From Rhynchonema sp. JSB1_4 (lineage: Eukaryota; Nematoda; Chromadorea; Monhysterida; Xyalidae): DNA of 64,000 nucleotides. The notes under the pieces are model-generated. The model had not been told where the DNA came from, searched no databases, and worked only from the letters and a program-made list of their open reading frames with translations. The DNA is taken from assembly GCA_030248065.1 (NCBI GenBank), contig JASAMV010004882.1:1-64000 (forward strand), read 5' to 3'. This document shows, one piece after another, positions 1-11,900 of this stretch (position 1 is the stretch's first letter; each line of letters begins with the position of its first letter). The translations under genes were made by a program, and so were the position numbers.

Positions 1-780
1 TGTTGTTCTGCTTGATGTTGTATTGCAGATGCAGATGGAAATCTGGATCGCTGTTGTTCTTGGTGGATTTTTGGAGATAGATTAAATAAAAATTTGTATG
101 TTGTTTTGTGTTTTAATCACAAAGGCGCGGAGGCGAAACTTCTCAGTTGAACTTCTCAGAAATGAACGCTGAAATGCGGTGGTGGAAACCGTTATTTTTT
201 TCAAATCAACTCACGAAAAACAAAGAAAAACAATGAACGAGATTGAACTAATCAAAGCCAAACAAATAATCCCCAGGTTTTGCCGCAAAACACCTTCTCA
301 ATCTCAACTCAAACACCAAAATCGCAAACGTGCAAACGTGGTAGCAGTGGAAATAAACGAGCAACGTGTCATGACTTGCCGACCGTTCGGCAATCTGATT
401 AGCCCGCTGCAGCTGCGTGCAACCCGCTGATTGGTTGAGGGAAATGGTTCTGTTTCAGAGTACGGTAGAAAATTCTCTTATAATTAGTCAAATTTCCCGC
501 CACTGATGGGCATGGTTCATTGCTCAACGCTTCCTCTGTCACCTGAAACGACGCTTGAATGGCTGACTTCACGCTGTGTGTGTCAATAAATTAAATTCTC
601 GCAATTTATATCCGGGTTCACACGGCCAAACGGCCTAAGCTTTTATCATTTTTTCAGTGAATAACAGGCACAGATCACCTAGGCATCGGTTTGCGACATC
701 GTGGACCAAAATGATCGACATCCTAACTGCAAAATCACCGCCAAAACAGTTGTCCCTAATTGTATTCTGAGTGATTAAAA
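1..780. other. No recognised gene
   Basis: Short open frames occur here (for example 179-430) but show no family similarity and no convincing splice structure. I see no RNA gene and no clear repeat. The stretch lies just downstream of the possible minus-strand terminal exon at 781-954, so part of it may be the 3' untranslated region of that gene. Confidence 0.4.
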
Positions 781-954
781 TCAATTGATCACGAATAAGA
801 TCTTCACGATCACATTGAACACGACCGACACGATCATCAAGATTAGATCGATGCGAAAGAATGCCGTATTGATCATCGCATCCGTGACTTCTCCGTTTTC
901 GATTTGGTCCAATCGATTTTGGACCAGGTGGCGGATGGCCACCAGCTGGTGACT
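781..954 (-). CDS. Possible terminal exon of a minus-strand gene with C-terminal membrane segment (partial)
   Basis: On the minus strand a strong acceptor (TTCTCAG) is followed at 954 by 57 codons and a TGA at 781-783. The peptide starts with an amphipathic Leu/Ile/Gln-rich helix (SHQLVAIRHLVQNRLDQIEN) and ends in a hydrophobic stretch of about 22 residues rich in Ile, Val, Leu and Phe, four residues from the stop. That layout suits a tail-anchored or last-transmembrane exon. No upstream partner exon is certain. A minus-strand open stretch at about 1385-1600 carries another hydrophobic run and could belong to the same gene, but I could not join it with matching splice sites. The family is not recognised. 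It could also be a chance open frame, although the acceptor, the composition and the ending are gene-like. Confidence 0.33.
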   Translation of the reverse strand, partial: SHQLVAIRHLVQNRLDQIENGEVTDAMINTAFFRIDLILMIVSVVFNVIVKILFVIN

Positions 955-1830
955 CTGAGAACGGATGTTGGGCAATGTGATTTATTTTAAATGCCCCATA
1001 CCTACCTAAGAATTCGTCAGTTCACCAACCAAACTGTCTTCATATCTGTCACCGGCCAGCGGGTTTCCGAAGCTGGCTTTGGGTGGTTTTTGCTGAAATT
1101 ACCGATATATATAATCAACAAACGGTAACACACCAGGTACATCCTGTCAGGTAAGCTTTCAGATCGGTCCGGTCCATTTCCGGGTGACGTCTGAACGTAT
1201 ACATGTGTATACTGGCAAATGTACTCAAGCCGGAAGCCAATAGAGCCAGAACTGCTGTTATCAATCAACCTCAATTGAGACTCCTTGTTTTGGCTGAATC
1301 CGATGAGCCACAACTTATGTCGAATATTACAATCACAACGCTTTATAAAAAAAACCTTGCTTCACCACCAACTGTCCCCCTTCAATAATCTGCCGAGTTT
1401 GGGGTTAGAATCCGTCGCACATCTGGTGCTGGCGCATATCGATTGGCTTGAAAATCTATAAAGAATTGACTGGACGTGGAACTCAGCGCGAACACGAACA
1501 CAAATGCTGCCACAGTGGCAAGGGCATGGGCTTGCAGCACTGCTGAGCGGCGGACGTTATGCACATTAGACTCCCTGCTGATCAAGGCTGTGTGGTGTCA
1601 CTCTGTCACCATGATGCGAATCTTCAGGATAGGAGGATCGAGTGGAAGAAACCGTAATCACAAGATGTTTCAATTCAAGCACGTTACGTTATGCGCATCC
1701 TTCCGTCGGCAGGTTTTGTTGCACATCAAAGTGCCTGACTAAACAAGGCTGAGGTGACGCAAGCCTGAAATGAACTCGCTGGCGACAAGGACGTTGTTTT
1801 ATTTTTTTATGTAAAATGTAAGAATTTTTA
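955..1830. other. Unassigned sequence, possible upstream exon on the minus strand
   Basis: The minus strand has an open stretch at about 1385-1585 with a hydrophobic Ala/Val/Phe run, and an acceptor-like CAGCAG precedes it near 1590. Nothing here matches a family I know. The rest has no visible feature. Confidence 0.25.
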
Positions 1831-1960
1831 TTTGATTTTTTTGGGTCAGATTTGTGCCCGATTTTTGTCATAAACTTAGCGATTTTTGTGAACCTATTTT
1901 TGGTGGAAAATTCATTCCTTTCAATGGAAGAATAAGCACTTGACTGATCCTGATCACTTA
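1830..1960. repeat. Left part of an interrupted repeat related to the 33.9-36.3 kb element
   Basis: The stretch from about 1853 (TTTTTGTCATAA, then GATTTTTGTGAACC, then GGAAAATTCATT) closely parallels 35738-35820. The parent sequence resumes at 3281 after two insertions, with CCGAATC then CAGAAATTTTGGTATTTTT, as at 36162-36190. It is an old copy of the same repeat family, split here by the elements at 1961-2386 and 2393-3272. Confidence 0.6.
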
Positions 1961-2386
1961 CCGTATTCCCTAAAATAGAGCCCCCCCAAAAATAGAGCCC
2001 CCCCAAAAAATACAGCCCCCCTAAACGGGGTCAGTGAAAAAATAGAGCCCCCCAAAATACAGCCCCCCCCAACTTGGAATTCCCCGCTTGGGGGTCGTAA
2101 AGTCAAGTTCTTGTATACGACACAATTATGTACAACGTTTGTGGTTGAGTATATGATGACGTAAAGCCTTTTATGGAAGATCTGCACCTAAAAACACTCA
2201 ATAATGACCAGTAACACCCTGACAGAACTCCATTTGAGGGGCATTTTTGGGAACATTTTTTGAGATTTTGGGCAGCGAAAAAATACAGCCCCCAAAAATA
2301 GAGCCCCCCCCCCCAAAAATACAGCCCCCCCCCTAAAACGGGTCAGTGAAAAAATACAGCCCCCCCTTGTATTTTAGGTTTTACGG
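1961..2386. mobile_element. TA-flanked small DNA transposon with CCGTA termini
   Basis: The element starts CCGTATTCCCTAAAATA and ends with the near-complement (TATTTTAGGTTTTACGG). It is flanked on both sides by TA (1959-1960 and 2387-2388), as for Tc1/mariner-like or similar elements. Inside are repeated runs of AAAATAGAGCCCCCC and AAAATACAGCCCCCC with GGGTCAGTGAA spacers. There is no coding capacity. It is inserted into the left 8-bp target duplication of the neighbouring hAT-like element, so it is the younger of the two. Related fragments lie near 3480-3510 and in NPC1 intron 1. Confidence 0.65.
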
Positions 2387-2392
2387 TACTTG

Positions 2393-3272
2393 CAGAGGTG
2401 GGAATCGGGCCGCCGGGACGTCGGGTTACCTCGGCCCGGCCCGGCAGGCTATACTGGCAGGTGGAAAAAAAACCGGTTTTTTTCCGGAAAAAAAACCGAA
2501 AAAAACCGTTTTTTTTCCGAGACCCGAATACTTTTCCATTTATTTTTCCGTGGGTCCCTTTTCGGTTTTTGATCGGAAAAATATCGGTACTTTATTCCAA
2601 TTTTTCCAAAAAATTGTAATGCAAAACTGCTGAGTTTTTCGATTTCAGTGAAAAATTGGCTCGAGCACAAAAATTAACCGGCCCAAAATGGGCCAAAAAG
2701 CGTGTAAACCTAGTGTTTTTGGCTGACTTCAACACTCTTCAAGAGCACTCTTGTCACGTCGAACAAATTTTGCACTGAAATCGTTATATTTTTCGAAATT
2801 ACGTTCTTAAGTACTGGAAAAGTATTTTGAAAAAATACGGTTTTTTTTCGGAAAAAAAACCGTTTTTTTTCCACGAAAAATAAAAAACGGTTCTTTATGA
2901 CAGTATACGGCAGGCCCGTCAGTTCGGGCCGGGAAGACCGGCCCGGCCCGACAGTTCGGGCCGGGAAGTCCGGCCCGGCCCGACTTGGACAAAAGTCGGC
3001 CCGGACCGGCCCGGCCCGACTTTTTCTGATGATATTTTGAAGCAATTTTTTGGTGCAAAAAGTACTGTTTTTTTTTGGTTTAGAAATACCTGATAATCAT
3101 GGAAGTCGGTACTAATTTGCGGAATCTCGAGAAATTTTGGCAAATTTAGCCTAAAAATCACGATTTTTTATTGAAATTCGATGATGTCGGGCCTTTTCGG
3201 GCCGACAATTCCGGCCCGGCCCGGCCCGACCGTTCGGGCCGGAAACCTCGGTCGGCCCGATTCCCATCTCTG
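2393..3272. mobile_element. Non-autonomous hAT-like element with GGCCC-repeat ends
   Basis: The terminal inverted repeats are CAGAGGTGGGAATCGGGCCG on the left and its near-complement ending ATTCCCATCTCTG on the right. The right flank is CTTACTTG (3273-3280). The same 8 bp is present on the left but cut in two by the TA element (CTTA at 1957-1960, CTTG at 2389-2392). An 8-bp duplication with CAGAG termini is typical of hAT. The subterminal regions are tandem GGCCC/GGGCC motifs. The middle holds self-complementary GGAAAAAAAACCGG-type runs that produce spurious Phe/Lys/Arg open frames. No transposase is present. Confidence 0.8.
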
Positions 3273-3280
3273 CTTACTTG

Positions 3281-3527
3281 CCGAATCGACCAGAAATTTT
3301 GGTATTTTTCAGAGATAGTAAGGAAAAAAATGAAAAAAATATTTCATTTTTTTCCTTTTTTTCCGAGGAAAAAATGGCAATGAAAAAAAGGAAACAAAAA
3401 AAAAATGAAAAAATGGTGATCGAGGAAAAAAAGAAAAAAACGAGCATTTTTTTCGGAAAAAAATGGTCCTCACTCGGTAAGCCCCCCTTGTATTTTAGGG
3501 AATATGGTAGGTAACTGGAAAGTATGT
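3281..3527. repeat. Right part of the interrupted repeat, A/T-rich, plus an end fragment of the CCGTA family
   Basis: The sequence resumes the parent repeat broken at 1960 and then turns into GAAAAAAATG-type purine runs with Lys/Phe-rich spurious frames. At 3486-3510 GCCCCCCTTGTATTTTAGGG followed by AATATGG copies the right end of the TA-flanked element at 1961-2386. This is probably a fragment of a second copy. Confidence 0.45.
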
Positions 3528-3535
3528 ACTGCAAG

Positions 3536-4516
3536 TATGGGTGGGCACAATACCCAATACCCAATTACCAATACCACCCAATACCAATACCAATACCAGT
3601 GTTTGGTATTGGTATTAGGTCTCTGATTCTGGTATTGGGTATTGGTATTGAAGCTGACCTGGTATTGGTATTGGGTATACTTGCGGGCCGGAAAAAACCG
3701 TTTTTTTTTCGGGGAAAAAACCGAAAAAAAACGTTTTTTCCCGAGGCCCGGAAAAATACGTTTTTATTTTTCCGGAAATTTTTCCAAGTGGCAACTTTTG
3801 AAAAAAAACGGTTTTTTTCCAAAAATTTCCGAGATATTTTCCAAGGTTGCAAGAGGATGTTGCCAAAACCAGTGTAAATCGGTAAAAAAAACAGTTGAAA
3901 ATGAGCACTTTTTAATCTCCAAGTGCATTTTTAGCCTGTTTCAGGCCATTTCCCGACGCAATTTTCTCCAAAATAGGCGTTTTTGGACCATGGGTATCCT
4001 TAAGTACTGGAAAAATATTTGGAAAAAAACGGTTTTTTTCCGGAAAAAAAACGGTTTTTTTTTCAAAAATATATTTTGCGGAAAAATACGCAAGTATAGT
4101 ATTGGGTATTGGTATTGGGTTTGCCCAGCTATTGGGTCAAAGCCAATACCCAACACTAATCCAGAAAATCCCAATACCAAACCCAATACCTGACTCAAAA
4201 CCCAATACCAAACCAATACCAAACCCAATACCAACCCAATACCAGGCCAAAAACCCAATACCAAACCAATACTAAGACCAATACCCAATATCCAATACCA
4301 ATACCAACCCAATACTCAATACCAATACCAACCCAATACCAAACCCAATACCAGGCACTTCAGTAGTATTGACCTGATATTCGGTATTGGTATTGGTATT
4401 GGGTCTCACCCGGTATTGGTATTGGGTCACCAATTTGGCATTGGTATTGGGTATTGGTACAGGGCCGGTATCGGTATTGGTATTGGGTGTTAAAAGTGGT
4501 ATTGTGCCCAGGCCTA
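3536..4516. mobile_element. Non-autonomous hAT-like element with CCAATA-repeat ends
   Basis: The termini are TATGGGTGGGCACAATACC on the left and GGTATTGTGCCCAGGCCTA on the right, a hAT-style GGGCACAA inverted repeat. A perfect 8-bp target duplication, ACTGCAAG, flanks it at 3528-3535 and 4517-4524. About 150 bp at the left end and 430 bp at the right end consist of permutations of CCAATA/GGTATTGG on alternating strands. The centre is the same GGAAAAAAACCGG palindromic sequence seen in the element at 2393-3272. There is no coding sequence; the open frames here are repeat artefacts. Confidence 0.85.
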
Positions 4517-4524
4517 ACTGCAAG

Positions 4525-5564
4525 TGTGCAGTATTGGTTGGTATGTACATGTACTGTATGTATTAAAGCATGTTGTATAAGAAGCCCAGTTTGTAATATA
4601 TAATATGATGTGAATAAAAATGTTTTTATCAGACCGTAATCTGTACGCATGGTTTCGGACCCTTCCGCAAGACCGTGTGTGTGTGTGTGGTGCGATAGCG
4701 ATTTGTCCGGGTCCTTCGTCAGTTACGCATGTAAATCGCTCCCTAGCTCACTAGTTAAAAAAATTTGGAAACCCCAAAATAATAACTTTTAAAGAAAAGA
4801 AAAGAGAGAAAGAAATAGAGAAAATCGTTGGCTTCGTATATCTGAAGTCGCGAGCTTTGGGCTTCTGATGATCATCGCTAAATATCTATGTTAAAAACAG
4901 CATAAACTTGATACAACCGGGACCTTTATTTCTTTCTCTTCATACAACCGGGAACACGAAATTTTTTGCCAAATGATACAACCGGCAGTAGCTGAAAAAA
5001 TGCTCCCGTGCACGTCTGATTGATAGTGGTGCAGAGCAGCACCTAGCCCCTCTCATCGGATCGGGCCAAAAGTTTCTGTGAAACCCTACTTTTGTGTCAT
5101 GCGCTCATGTTTTGTGCCCAAACACTTCACTTTTTTGACCGGATCACCTTATATGTGGAAAAGTATTTGCAAAAAAACCTTTTTCAACGAAAAATAAGGA
5201 ATTGTACTTCACGCCAGTGTAGCTTGGGAACTCGTTTTTGGGGATCGGCGTCGGTCATGTAGACCGACACCGACGCTTTTTTGGAAAGTACCGACCGACA
5301 CCGACGAAAAAACACACCGACACCGACAGTTCAAATTTCACCGACTTCGATTGTTTGTCGTCGAAAATTTGTAATTTTGGCGCTTAATTTGTACTTCTAG
5401 CGCATACGTCGATGGCATGATATTATCTCTGAGGACAAATTTATTCTCACAATCAGCGACAGCGAGTCAGGGCCAGCACTTCACACACAAGTAGCAACAG
5501 CGCAGCGTAACATCACATTGGAGGCTGGTGAAGAGTCACAGCCCCACATTCCAGCGTGTCATAC
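4525..5564. other. Upstream region of ERO1 with a short repeat patch
   Basis: No gene was seen. A GT microsatellite lies at about 4676-4690. At 5219-5340 a patch of CACCGA/GTCGGT tandem motifs begins near CAGTGTAGCTTGG, which looks like one end of another hAT-like element whose far end I cannot find. The last 200 bases lead into the ERO1 start codon and probably include its promoter and 5' untranslated region. Confidence 0.4.
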
Positions 5565-8500
5565 ATGATGACGATCAAAATATCGAGAATACCTTCATCG
5601 TATCACGTGCTCTGGATTCCGCTCGTGGCTCTGTTGCTCACGCCGTGCCGAACGCAACTGCCTGAAGGTTGGTGTATGTAAAGAAAGCTCTTTAGGAAAG
5701 AAGATGCATTTGTATTGCTCGTCGCTTTTTTGCTTTGTCAGGGGCGATTACTGAACTCTAAAATTGATTGTATTTGAGTGCACAACACGTTATTTTCATT
5801 TAGGTTCGCCACCGTTGGAAGCTTTAGTACCTCTCCAAATACCGTAATTCTCTCGCCAAAGCAGCTATACAATGGATTGCATAATGAAACTTTTGCTTTT
5901 TCCTTGTTTCAGGCAAATCGTGTTTCTGTAAACTATCGGAGAATGTGGACGAATGCGCGTGCTCGGTGGACAGCGTCGACTCGTTCAACAACAATCAGAT
6001 CTATCCACTCATTCAAGCTTTACTCGAACGCGATTTCTTTCGATATTATAAAGTCAGATTTACGAATCACCGTTTGTTCAAATAATTAGTGCCATTGAAA
6101 TAAGATAAATTCCGATTGAAAAATTATTTTAGGTGAACATGGAAAAGCCGTGCCCGTTCTGGCTGGACGAACGTCAATGTGGTTCAGAGCAATGCGGCAT
6201 CGAGCACTGTGACGAGCGCGTGCCGAAAGCGTTGAAGGTCTGGACGTTTTTTTGGAGAAAAATATAGTTGTTGTTTTAATTTTATGAACTTTTTACCCGC
6301 AATTACAGGACGGTGATCCAGTAGAATCGGGCTTCTGCACAGCGCCACCGGACCGCGACGATCCGGGCAACGAGATTGACCCGCTGGTGACGCATATCAG
6401 TGAAGGGGCCAAGGATAAATTGGATGAAATGGATGCGTATGACGATGCCGAAAATCGATTCTGTGAACTCGATGGTCGGTTTACCATTTTGGGTGCTGGT
6501 TTTAATTTAACGGCGAAACTGGCCCTTGGTCTGGTCGGAAACATAAGGTTTCTGAATGAGAACACCTTTTTTTACAAAAATTAGTTGTTTTTAAAGTCTA
6601 AGAAATAACGAAATTTGTCAGATGATCGACCCAATGGGCAACACTACGTCGATCTGCAAGGCAATCCCGAGCGTTACACCGGCTACAAAGGCAATAGTGC
6701 ACAGCGTGTATGGAGGAGTATCTATATGGAGAATTGTTTCAAGTGCGTTTCGCTCCTTGTATTGATTGGAATACCAGATGTAAAATTTCACTTTTTGCAA
6801 ATATATTTGTGGTGTGGCTCGGTTCGGCGTAGATGATCATGCCGGTTTAGATATGTTTACGCCGCTCTCTAAATATGCATGAATGTGGAGCGATTTTAAA
6901 ACTTGGTAATCGGATCGGATGTGACTGGCCTGGGTCCCGCGTGATTCTCGCATTAAGAAGTTTACTGGAGCCACCAACTTCGTCCAACTTGAATGCCATT
7001 CAATTTAGGTCGGGCGGGAAACATCTTTTACGCTGGTCTAAACTAGTGGCATCACTAAATTTCTTAATCATCCTTTTAATTCCATAAAGTCATGTGACCA
7101 AGACAGGACCGGTCGTCCGATCTTATCACCACGTTTGATATCGCTCGTCCGTCATGGTGATGTCGCGATGGGATTGACGGAAAAATGTTTTGTCGACGAC
7201 ATAGCGGATGCGCCTTTTTTACGAGCTGCTTGTGAATGTCCATGTCATGTTTCTGTCAAGAACAAGAACACGTGAAAGAAAACTGCCATAGGGATTTCGT
7301 AGCTTTATGCCGCATTTGATTTCGTTGCATTTATAATTTCAGGCCACATCCGAAATTCGACAAGAAATTTTTGCTGTATCCGTCCTTAACGGGTAAGGTG
7401 AAGCTGCCATCTATTATTTTTTTCTTTCGTGACGTTTCATAGCGCTTTTTTCATCTGTTGCAATTGCAAATAATTTTAGCATCTTCACTCAAAGGTAGCC
7501 AATCATTGATGTAACATGTTTGTTTGTTTATGTGGGTGTATGTAATACTGTATTTGATACGTTGATGGATTTTTATGCGGTCTGATAGTGGGGTACTGAT
7601 GAACTCAAGTTAATTTTTTCCGTACCCACCCAATAAATGTACACAACTAAATTCTACCCCACCTATCAACTGCGCGTCTAACTGTTGTGATGCTGATCAG
7701 CTTCGATATGAGTTGCTTCGAAGATGAAGAGTTTCTTTCAAAGCAGCTCGGTCTTTATAATTTGCAAATGGATGTAGTTTTGTGAAGTGATGTCTCGCTT
7801 GCTATGGCTTGCTTTCGACTCTTGTCTCATTGGCGCAACTGGCGGTTCGGGCCTCGGGGGGTAAGAACGCGCTGAGTCCAACTGTCTGAAAACATACATT
7901 TTTCAGGTCTGTGCCTCGAGAAACGTGTCTTCTTCCGAATCATATCTGGACTTCATACGAGCATCACCATTTCAATCGCTGCGCACAATTACACACCTCG
8001 TAAGTTGATTTCGTTGCAAAAAAAATAAAAAATACAAATCTTGTGAATTTTTTTTAACTTCAGCACCGGGAGGCTTCGGCACCGGTACCTGGTCTCGTAA
8101 CCTGCCAATGTTCAAAGGTCGATTCTCAGCCGAAACGACCGGCGGCGAAGGGCCGCAGCGACTAAAAAATCTGTATTTTCTCTATTTAATGGAGCTGCGA
8201 GCTTTGCACAAGGTAGTTAATTTATTTTATTTTGTTTTGACATATATTATAATTTTTGTCCATACTCTAACAGGTTGCGCCCTACTTACAACAAGAACTA
8301 TTCTACACGGGTAACGAATCGGAAGACCAACGCACAAGGGAACTGGTTGAGGATCTCAGGTCGAAACTGAATGTGTTTCCTGACCATTATGACGAATCGA
8401 GCATGTTTCAGGTAGAAGGAGTCTATAGCAGTGTTTTATTTAGTTTCTTTTATAAATGTTAGCAATTTTTATAATAATGGAGTAGTCTAAAGCTGCATAG

Positions 8501-10277
8501 TTTCGGGCCCTCTCAGGAGACTATATATGTGACAATGCATCCGGTTTGGAATTCGGTTTCACTTCGTATTTTTATTTTTGTTGGGTCACGCGAGGGTTTT
8601 CGCATTTTCGTATGAGAGCTTCATGAACGCGTGTTTCAGTGCCTCGGTTAAGTTCTCAAAGAGCGTCGATAGCTTTTTTGCTCTTTGCCAGCTCAGTACT
8701 TTTGCAACAAACAGGAATTTATGAAGCTTTCATTTTGCATGTCTATGTATGCTCTGGCTGTGGTAGGTAACATAATCTGCTCACACCCCAAGCATTCAGA
8801 TACACGTGTACAAACCACGGAATGCGAACATTATGGCAGAATAGAAAGTGGAATATTGATGGCGCTTATGTAAATACAACGTGTTTTCAGCAGACGCGTG
8901 CCTGTGCGGTTGGGGAACTGAAAAGTTTTATGTTCTGTCCGTATTTCCAACCTTTGCAGGTAAATTTGGCTGGAATACTGTATACATAGGTGCGTGCGTA
9001 TGGGTATTTGGACAACGTGTTTTTATCACTCATTTCATCAGCTGGCCATCTCCCACAATGTTACGTGTACTTTACGCACACCTACCCACCCATCTATGTA
9101 ACCAAGCAAGATCATCTGTCCAACACGGCTGTTATGAACTATAATCGGCCATCTAGAATGATATTGCACAATATTCCAACAAATATGATGCCGCATTTTA
9201 TTGGAAACAAAACAACTGAACGGAATGAACTTGGGGTTTTCGTTTTCGTTCGAAAGATCTCTATTTTTTCGACAGCGACAGCTGACAGGTGTATCTGGTG
9301 CGCGAAAACTGGTGAATATTTTATTTTCTCGGTCTTTATAAGTCAGTAACCAGTCCATGATTACATTTTTCATCGCAAAAGAAAGGGCAGATAGAAAAAT
9401 GAACTACAGAAATGGAAAATTCTTTGTGTGCATACATGCGGTTTGGTGTTTTGACCAGTCAGAAAACTGTTGCACATCTGCGTTGGGCGTTTTTTTTGCA
9501 GTGGGTGTAATTTTAATGTGAAAATAAGAAAGGGTGTGCAAAGGGAAACGATTACGTAGGTGTATTGTGATTGGGGAATGAGAACTAACATGAGATGCAA
9601 TCTACACCATTGTACCAACCCGCTCATGATTGCGAATAACACTGGCTTTCAAGGCGTGTTGCACCCAGTGAAAAAGTGGACATGCTTGGGAGAGGGGCCT
9701 ACTTGGTCGTGAATGGAAGGGAACCCATAAAACTCTAAATGTTTTCAAACTACGCAGCCTTCTTTCTGTTTCAGTACAATTCAGCCGATGCCCGTCAACT
9801 GAAGGAACAGTTCCGTGTTCGTTTCCACAACATATCGCGCATCATGGACTGCGTTGATTGTGATAAATGCAGGCTGTGGGGCAAAGTGCAGGTGTGTCGT
9901 GTGTTTGGTTTGGTATTCTTGTGCATCGTGGTCAAATTTGGTTCGTGGGGACGTTTTTCGTTAGTTTCGGTTTGTAATCTCGATTTCAATGATCTTCTTT
10001 TCCAAATAAAAGCTACATTTACAGTTCCACAAACATCATTATCCACACTCTCCAGGTGCACGGTATCGGCACGGCCCTGAAAGTGCTCTTTTCCGAGGTC
10101 ACGCCGCAGAATCCGTTGATGGAAGGCGTGATGGCCGACGCAGCCGATGGCGGCAGACTGCCGAAACCCAAATTCCGATTGACACGAAACGACATCGTGG
10201 CGTTGTTCCAGTCTTTCGGACGTTTTTCTGCCAACATCAGGGAATTGGCTGAGTTCAGGAAGGAAATGGATGTGTAG
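5565..10277 (+). CDS. ERO1: Endoplasmic reticulum oxidoreductin 1 (ERO1)
   Basis: This flavoprotein reoxidises protein disulfide isomerase in the ER lumen and passes the electrons to oxygen. The eleven exons are 5565-5667, 5913-6052, 6133-6237, 6309-6474, 6622-6742, 7343-7392, 7907-7999, 8064-8212, 8274-8411, 9775-9891 and 10056-10277. The joined frame is 467 aa, the same size as animal ERO1. Residues 1-30 form a signal peptide. Then come the CFCK and CAC cysteines (38, 40, 49, 51) and the motif CPFW at 88-91. Cysteines 88, 97, 102 and 107 match human C85, C94, C99 and C104, including the outer active pair. [11 protein letters not shown] and [20 protein letters not shown] are family hallmarks. 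The inner active motif CVDCDKC lies at 381-387, next to the FAD site, followed by RLWGK. I chose this ATG because it gives a signal peptide and an in-phase first intron. No defect was seen. Confidence 0.93.
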
Positions 10278-11900
10278 AACCGTGAGGAAATGTGTTTTTA
10301 TTGATTTTTGCCTTTTTTCTACCGAATTATGTTCAAGTGGCAGTGTTTTTGCAGTCAGGTACTCAACAATCAAACGTGTGTACAATGTGATTTTGTTAGC
10401 GACTTTTTGGACTGATTTGTTTGTCTGAGGCTGCCCTATACTGTATGTACGCAGAATTGATTCCCAGACACGTCCGTATTTTCTCCTACAAAGTACAGTC
10501 GACCTTCTCAATCCATAGGAACCTTGTCCGCTGTGTGAGACTTCCGGTCACTGTGCCGATTGTTGTCATAAGAAGGGCTGACTGTATGGCGCTGTTACTG
10601 CTGTCACGTCATTATTTCTTTTTCTCGTCTTCAGTACTGTTTGTTTCCTACCTGACCCACTCGTGAATCTTGTCAAAACTTGTTTGCTTTGAAAAATGAC
10701 TGTGGCTTCTTTTTGTGCGAGATTTTTTTACTTCATGGCGCTGTTTATAATGTCCGGATATGGGTCGCATACATAACTTGCAAAATGTTAGAAGCTGTAC
10801 CTAACAACTTGTATTGCTATGCGCCCAATGTCTGAACAACTTTATTACAACACTGACAGATACCAAGTAAAAAAGTTTGCTCGCTTAAATTAAGTCAGAT
10901 GGAAATTAAATTGAATCCGGTACTTACTGCTGCATGACCAAAGTTATTGCGGATTTCAGTTGATGTGGAAGCCCCGGACACATACCGAGCCATAGTGTTT
11001 ATATCAGGGTTTTTTTTTGTCACTAATGGGGGCTCATTGGTCCACTAAAAATTTTTAATGAGCCTCAAAGTTTTGGCAAATGAGCCACCAGATTTCAGGG
11101 AGCTAGCACCTAAGTAAGAATAAGCCACTAGATTTTTGGCAAATGAGCCACCAATGGGCCACTGGCCCATTTTGAAAAAAAAACCCTGATTTGCATGTGT
11201 GTGCCTCCCCACAAAGCATATCTCGACGATTTTTGCTCACAAACATAATAATTGTTCTTAGCATAACATCGTTTGGGCACCTCCTGTCGTTTTGATGCTG
11301 TATTATTTTATTTTTTTATTGTGCTGCGATTATTTCTCTGTTTTGTACAGAATCGTGGTTCTTCTGTGTTGTTCGATTATTTCATGGTTTTGCCTTGTTG
11401 CTGCTGTGATCCAAGTTGATTGTTGTTTGACTTCGTGATTTTCATTTTTCAATAGTTTCATTTTTCATAACTAATAAAGTGTTACTTACGCGATTGTCCC
11501 TTCCTAAATTTTCTTTTGTAATCCACTTGCCGCCGATATTGGGGTGTTTTTTCTTCAAAAATGCCGATTTGGCCGGTATTACATTGTCGTGGAACATTGA
11601 TTTACGGCTCGGTGTATGCTCATGGAAATTACTCTGAAATCTAGCCATATGCAAAGAATCGCATAAAGATTTCCGATGCGAATCGACGGTTTGTGTTTAT
11701 TTGGTTTTGTGGGTTTGTGAAGCCCTGACGCCTGAATGTTTGGCGTCCTATTGGTACATTGCTGCTAAATCTCACACCGATGATGTAATAAAGGCTGTCA
11801 GGTGCCTTGCTTTCAGGGGCCAAATTTTGTAGAATCCTTCGTTTTCAGACAATAACGGCTCAAAATTGTAATTTATTTGTTTTGTTTCCACTAGCGGAAA
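10278..11900. other. Intergenic region between ERO1 and eIF4E2
   Basis: It contains the ERO1 3' flank, the small element at 11005-11188 and the region upstream of eIF4E2. Open frames here, such as the minus-strand one overlapping the ERO1 last exons, show no family signal. No RNA gene was seen. Confidence 0.5.
11005..11188. mobile_element. Small CAGGG-ended inverted-repeat element
   Basis: The 184-bp unit starts CAGGGTTTTTTTTT and ends AAAAAAAAACCCTG. Internal motifs (AATGAGCC, GAGCCACC, TGGGCCACTGG) repeat in both orientations. The termini resemble the hAT element at 25383-27984, which starts CAGGGTTG. The flanking 8-mers agree at only 5 of 8 positions, so the target duplication is not established. 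Confidence 0.5.

Noticed and set aside
2346..4312. Many overlapping open frames rich in Phe, Lys, Arg, Tyr and Pro
   Set aside because: They are translations of GGAAAAAAACCGG, GGCCC and CCAATA simple repeats inside transposons, on both strands at once.
9795..10511. Minus-strand frame of 238 codons
   Set aside because: It is antisense to the last two ERO1 exons and their introns, with no family signal, no splice logic and no reason to prefer it over the conserved plus-strand exons.
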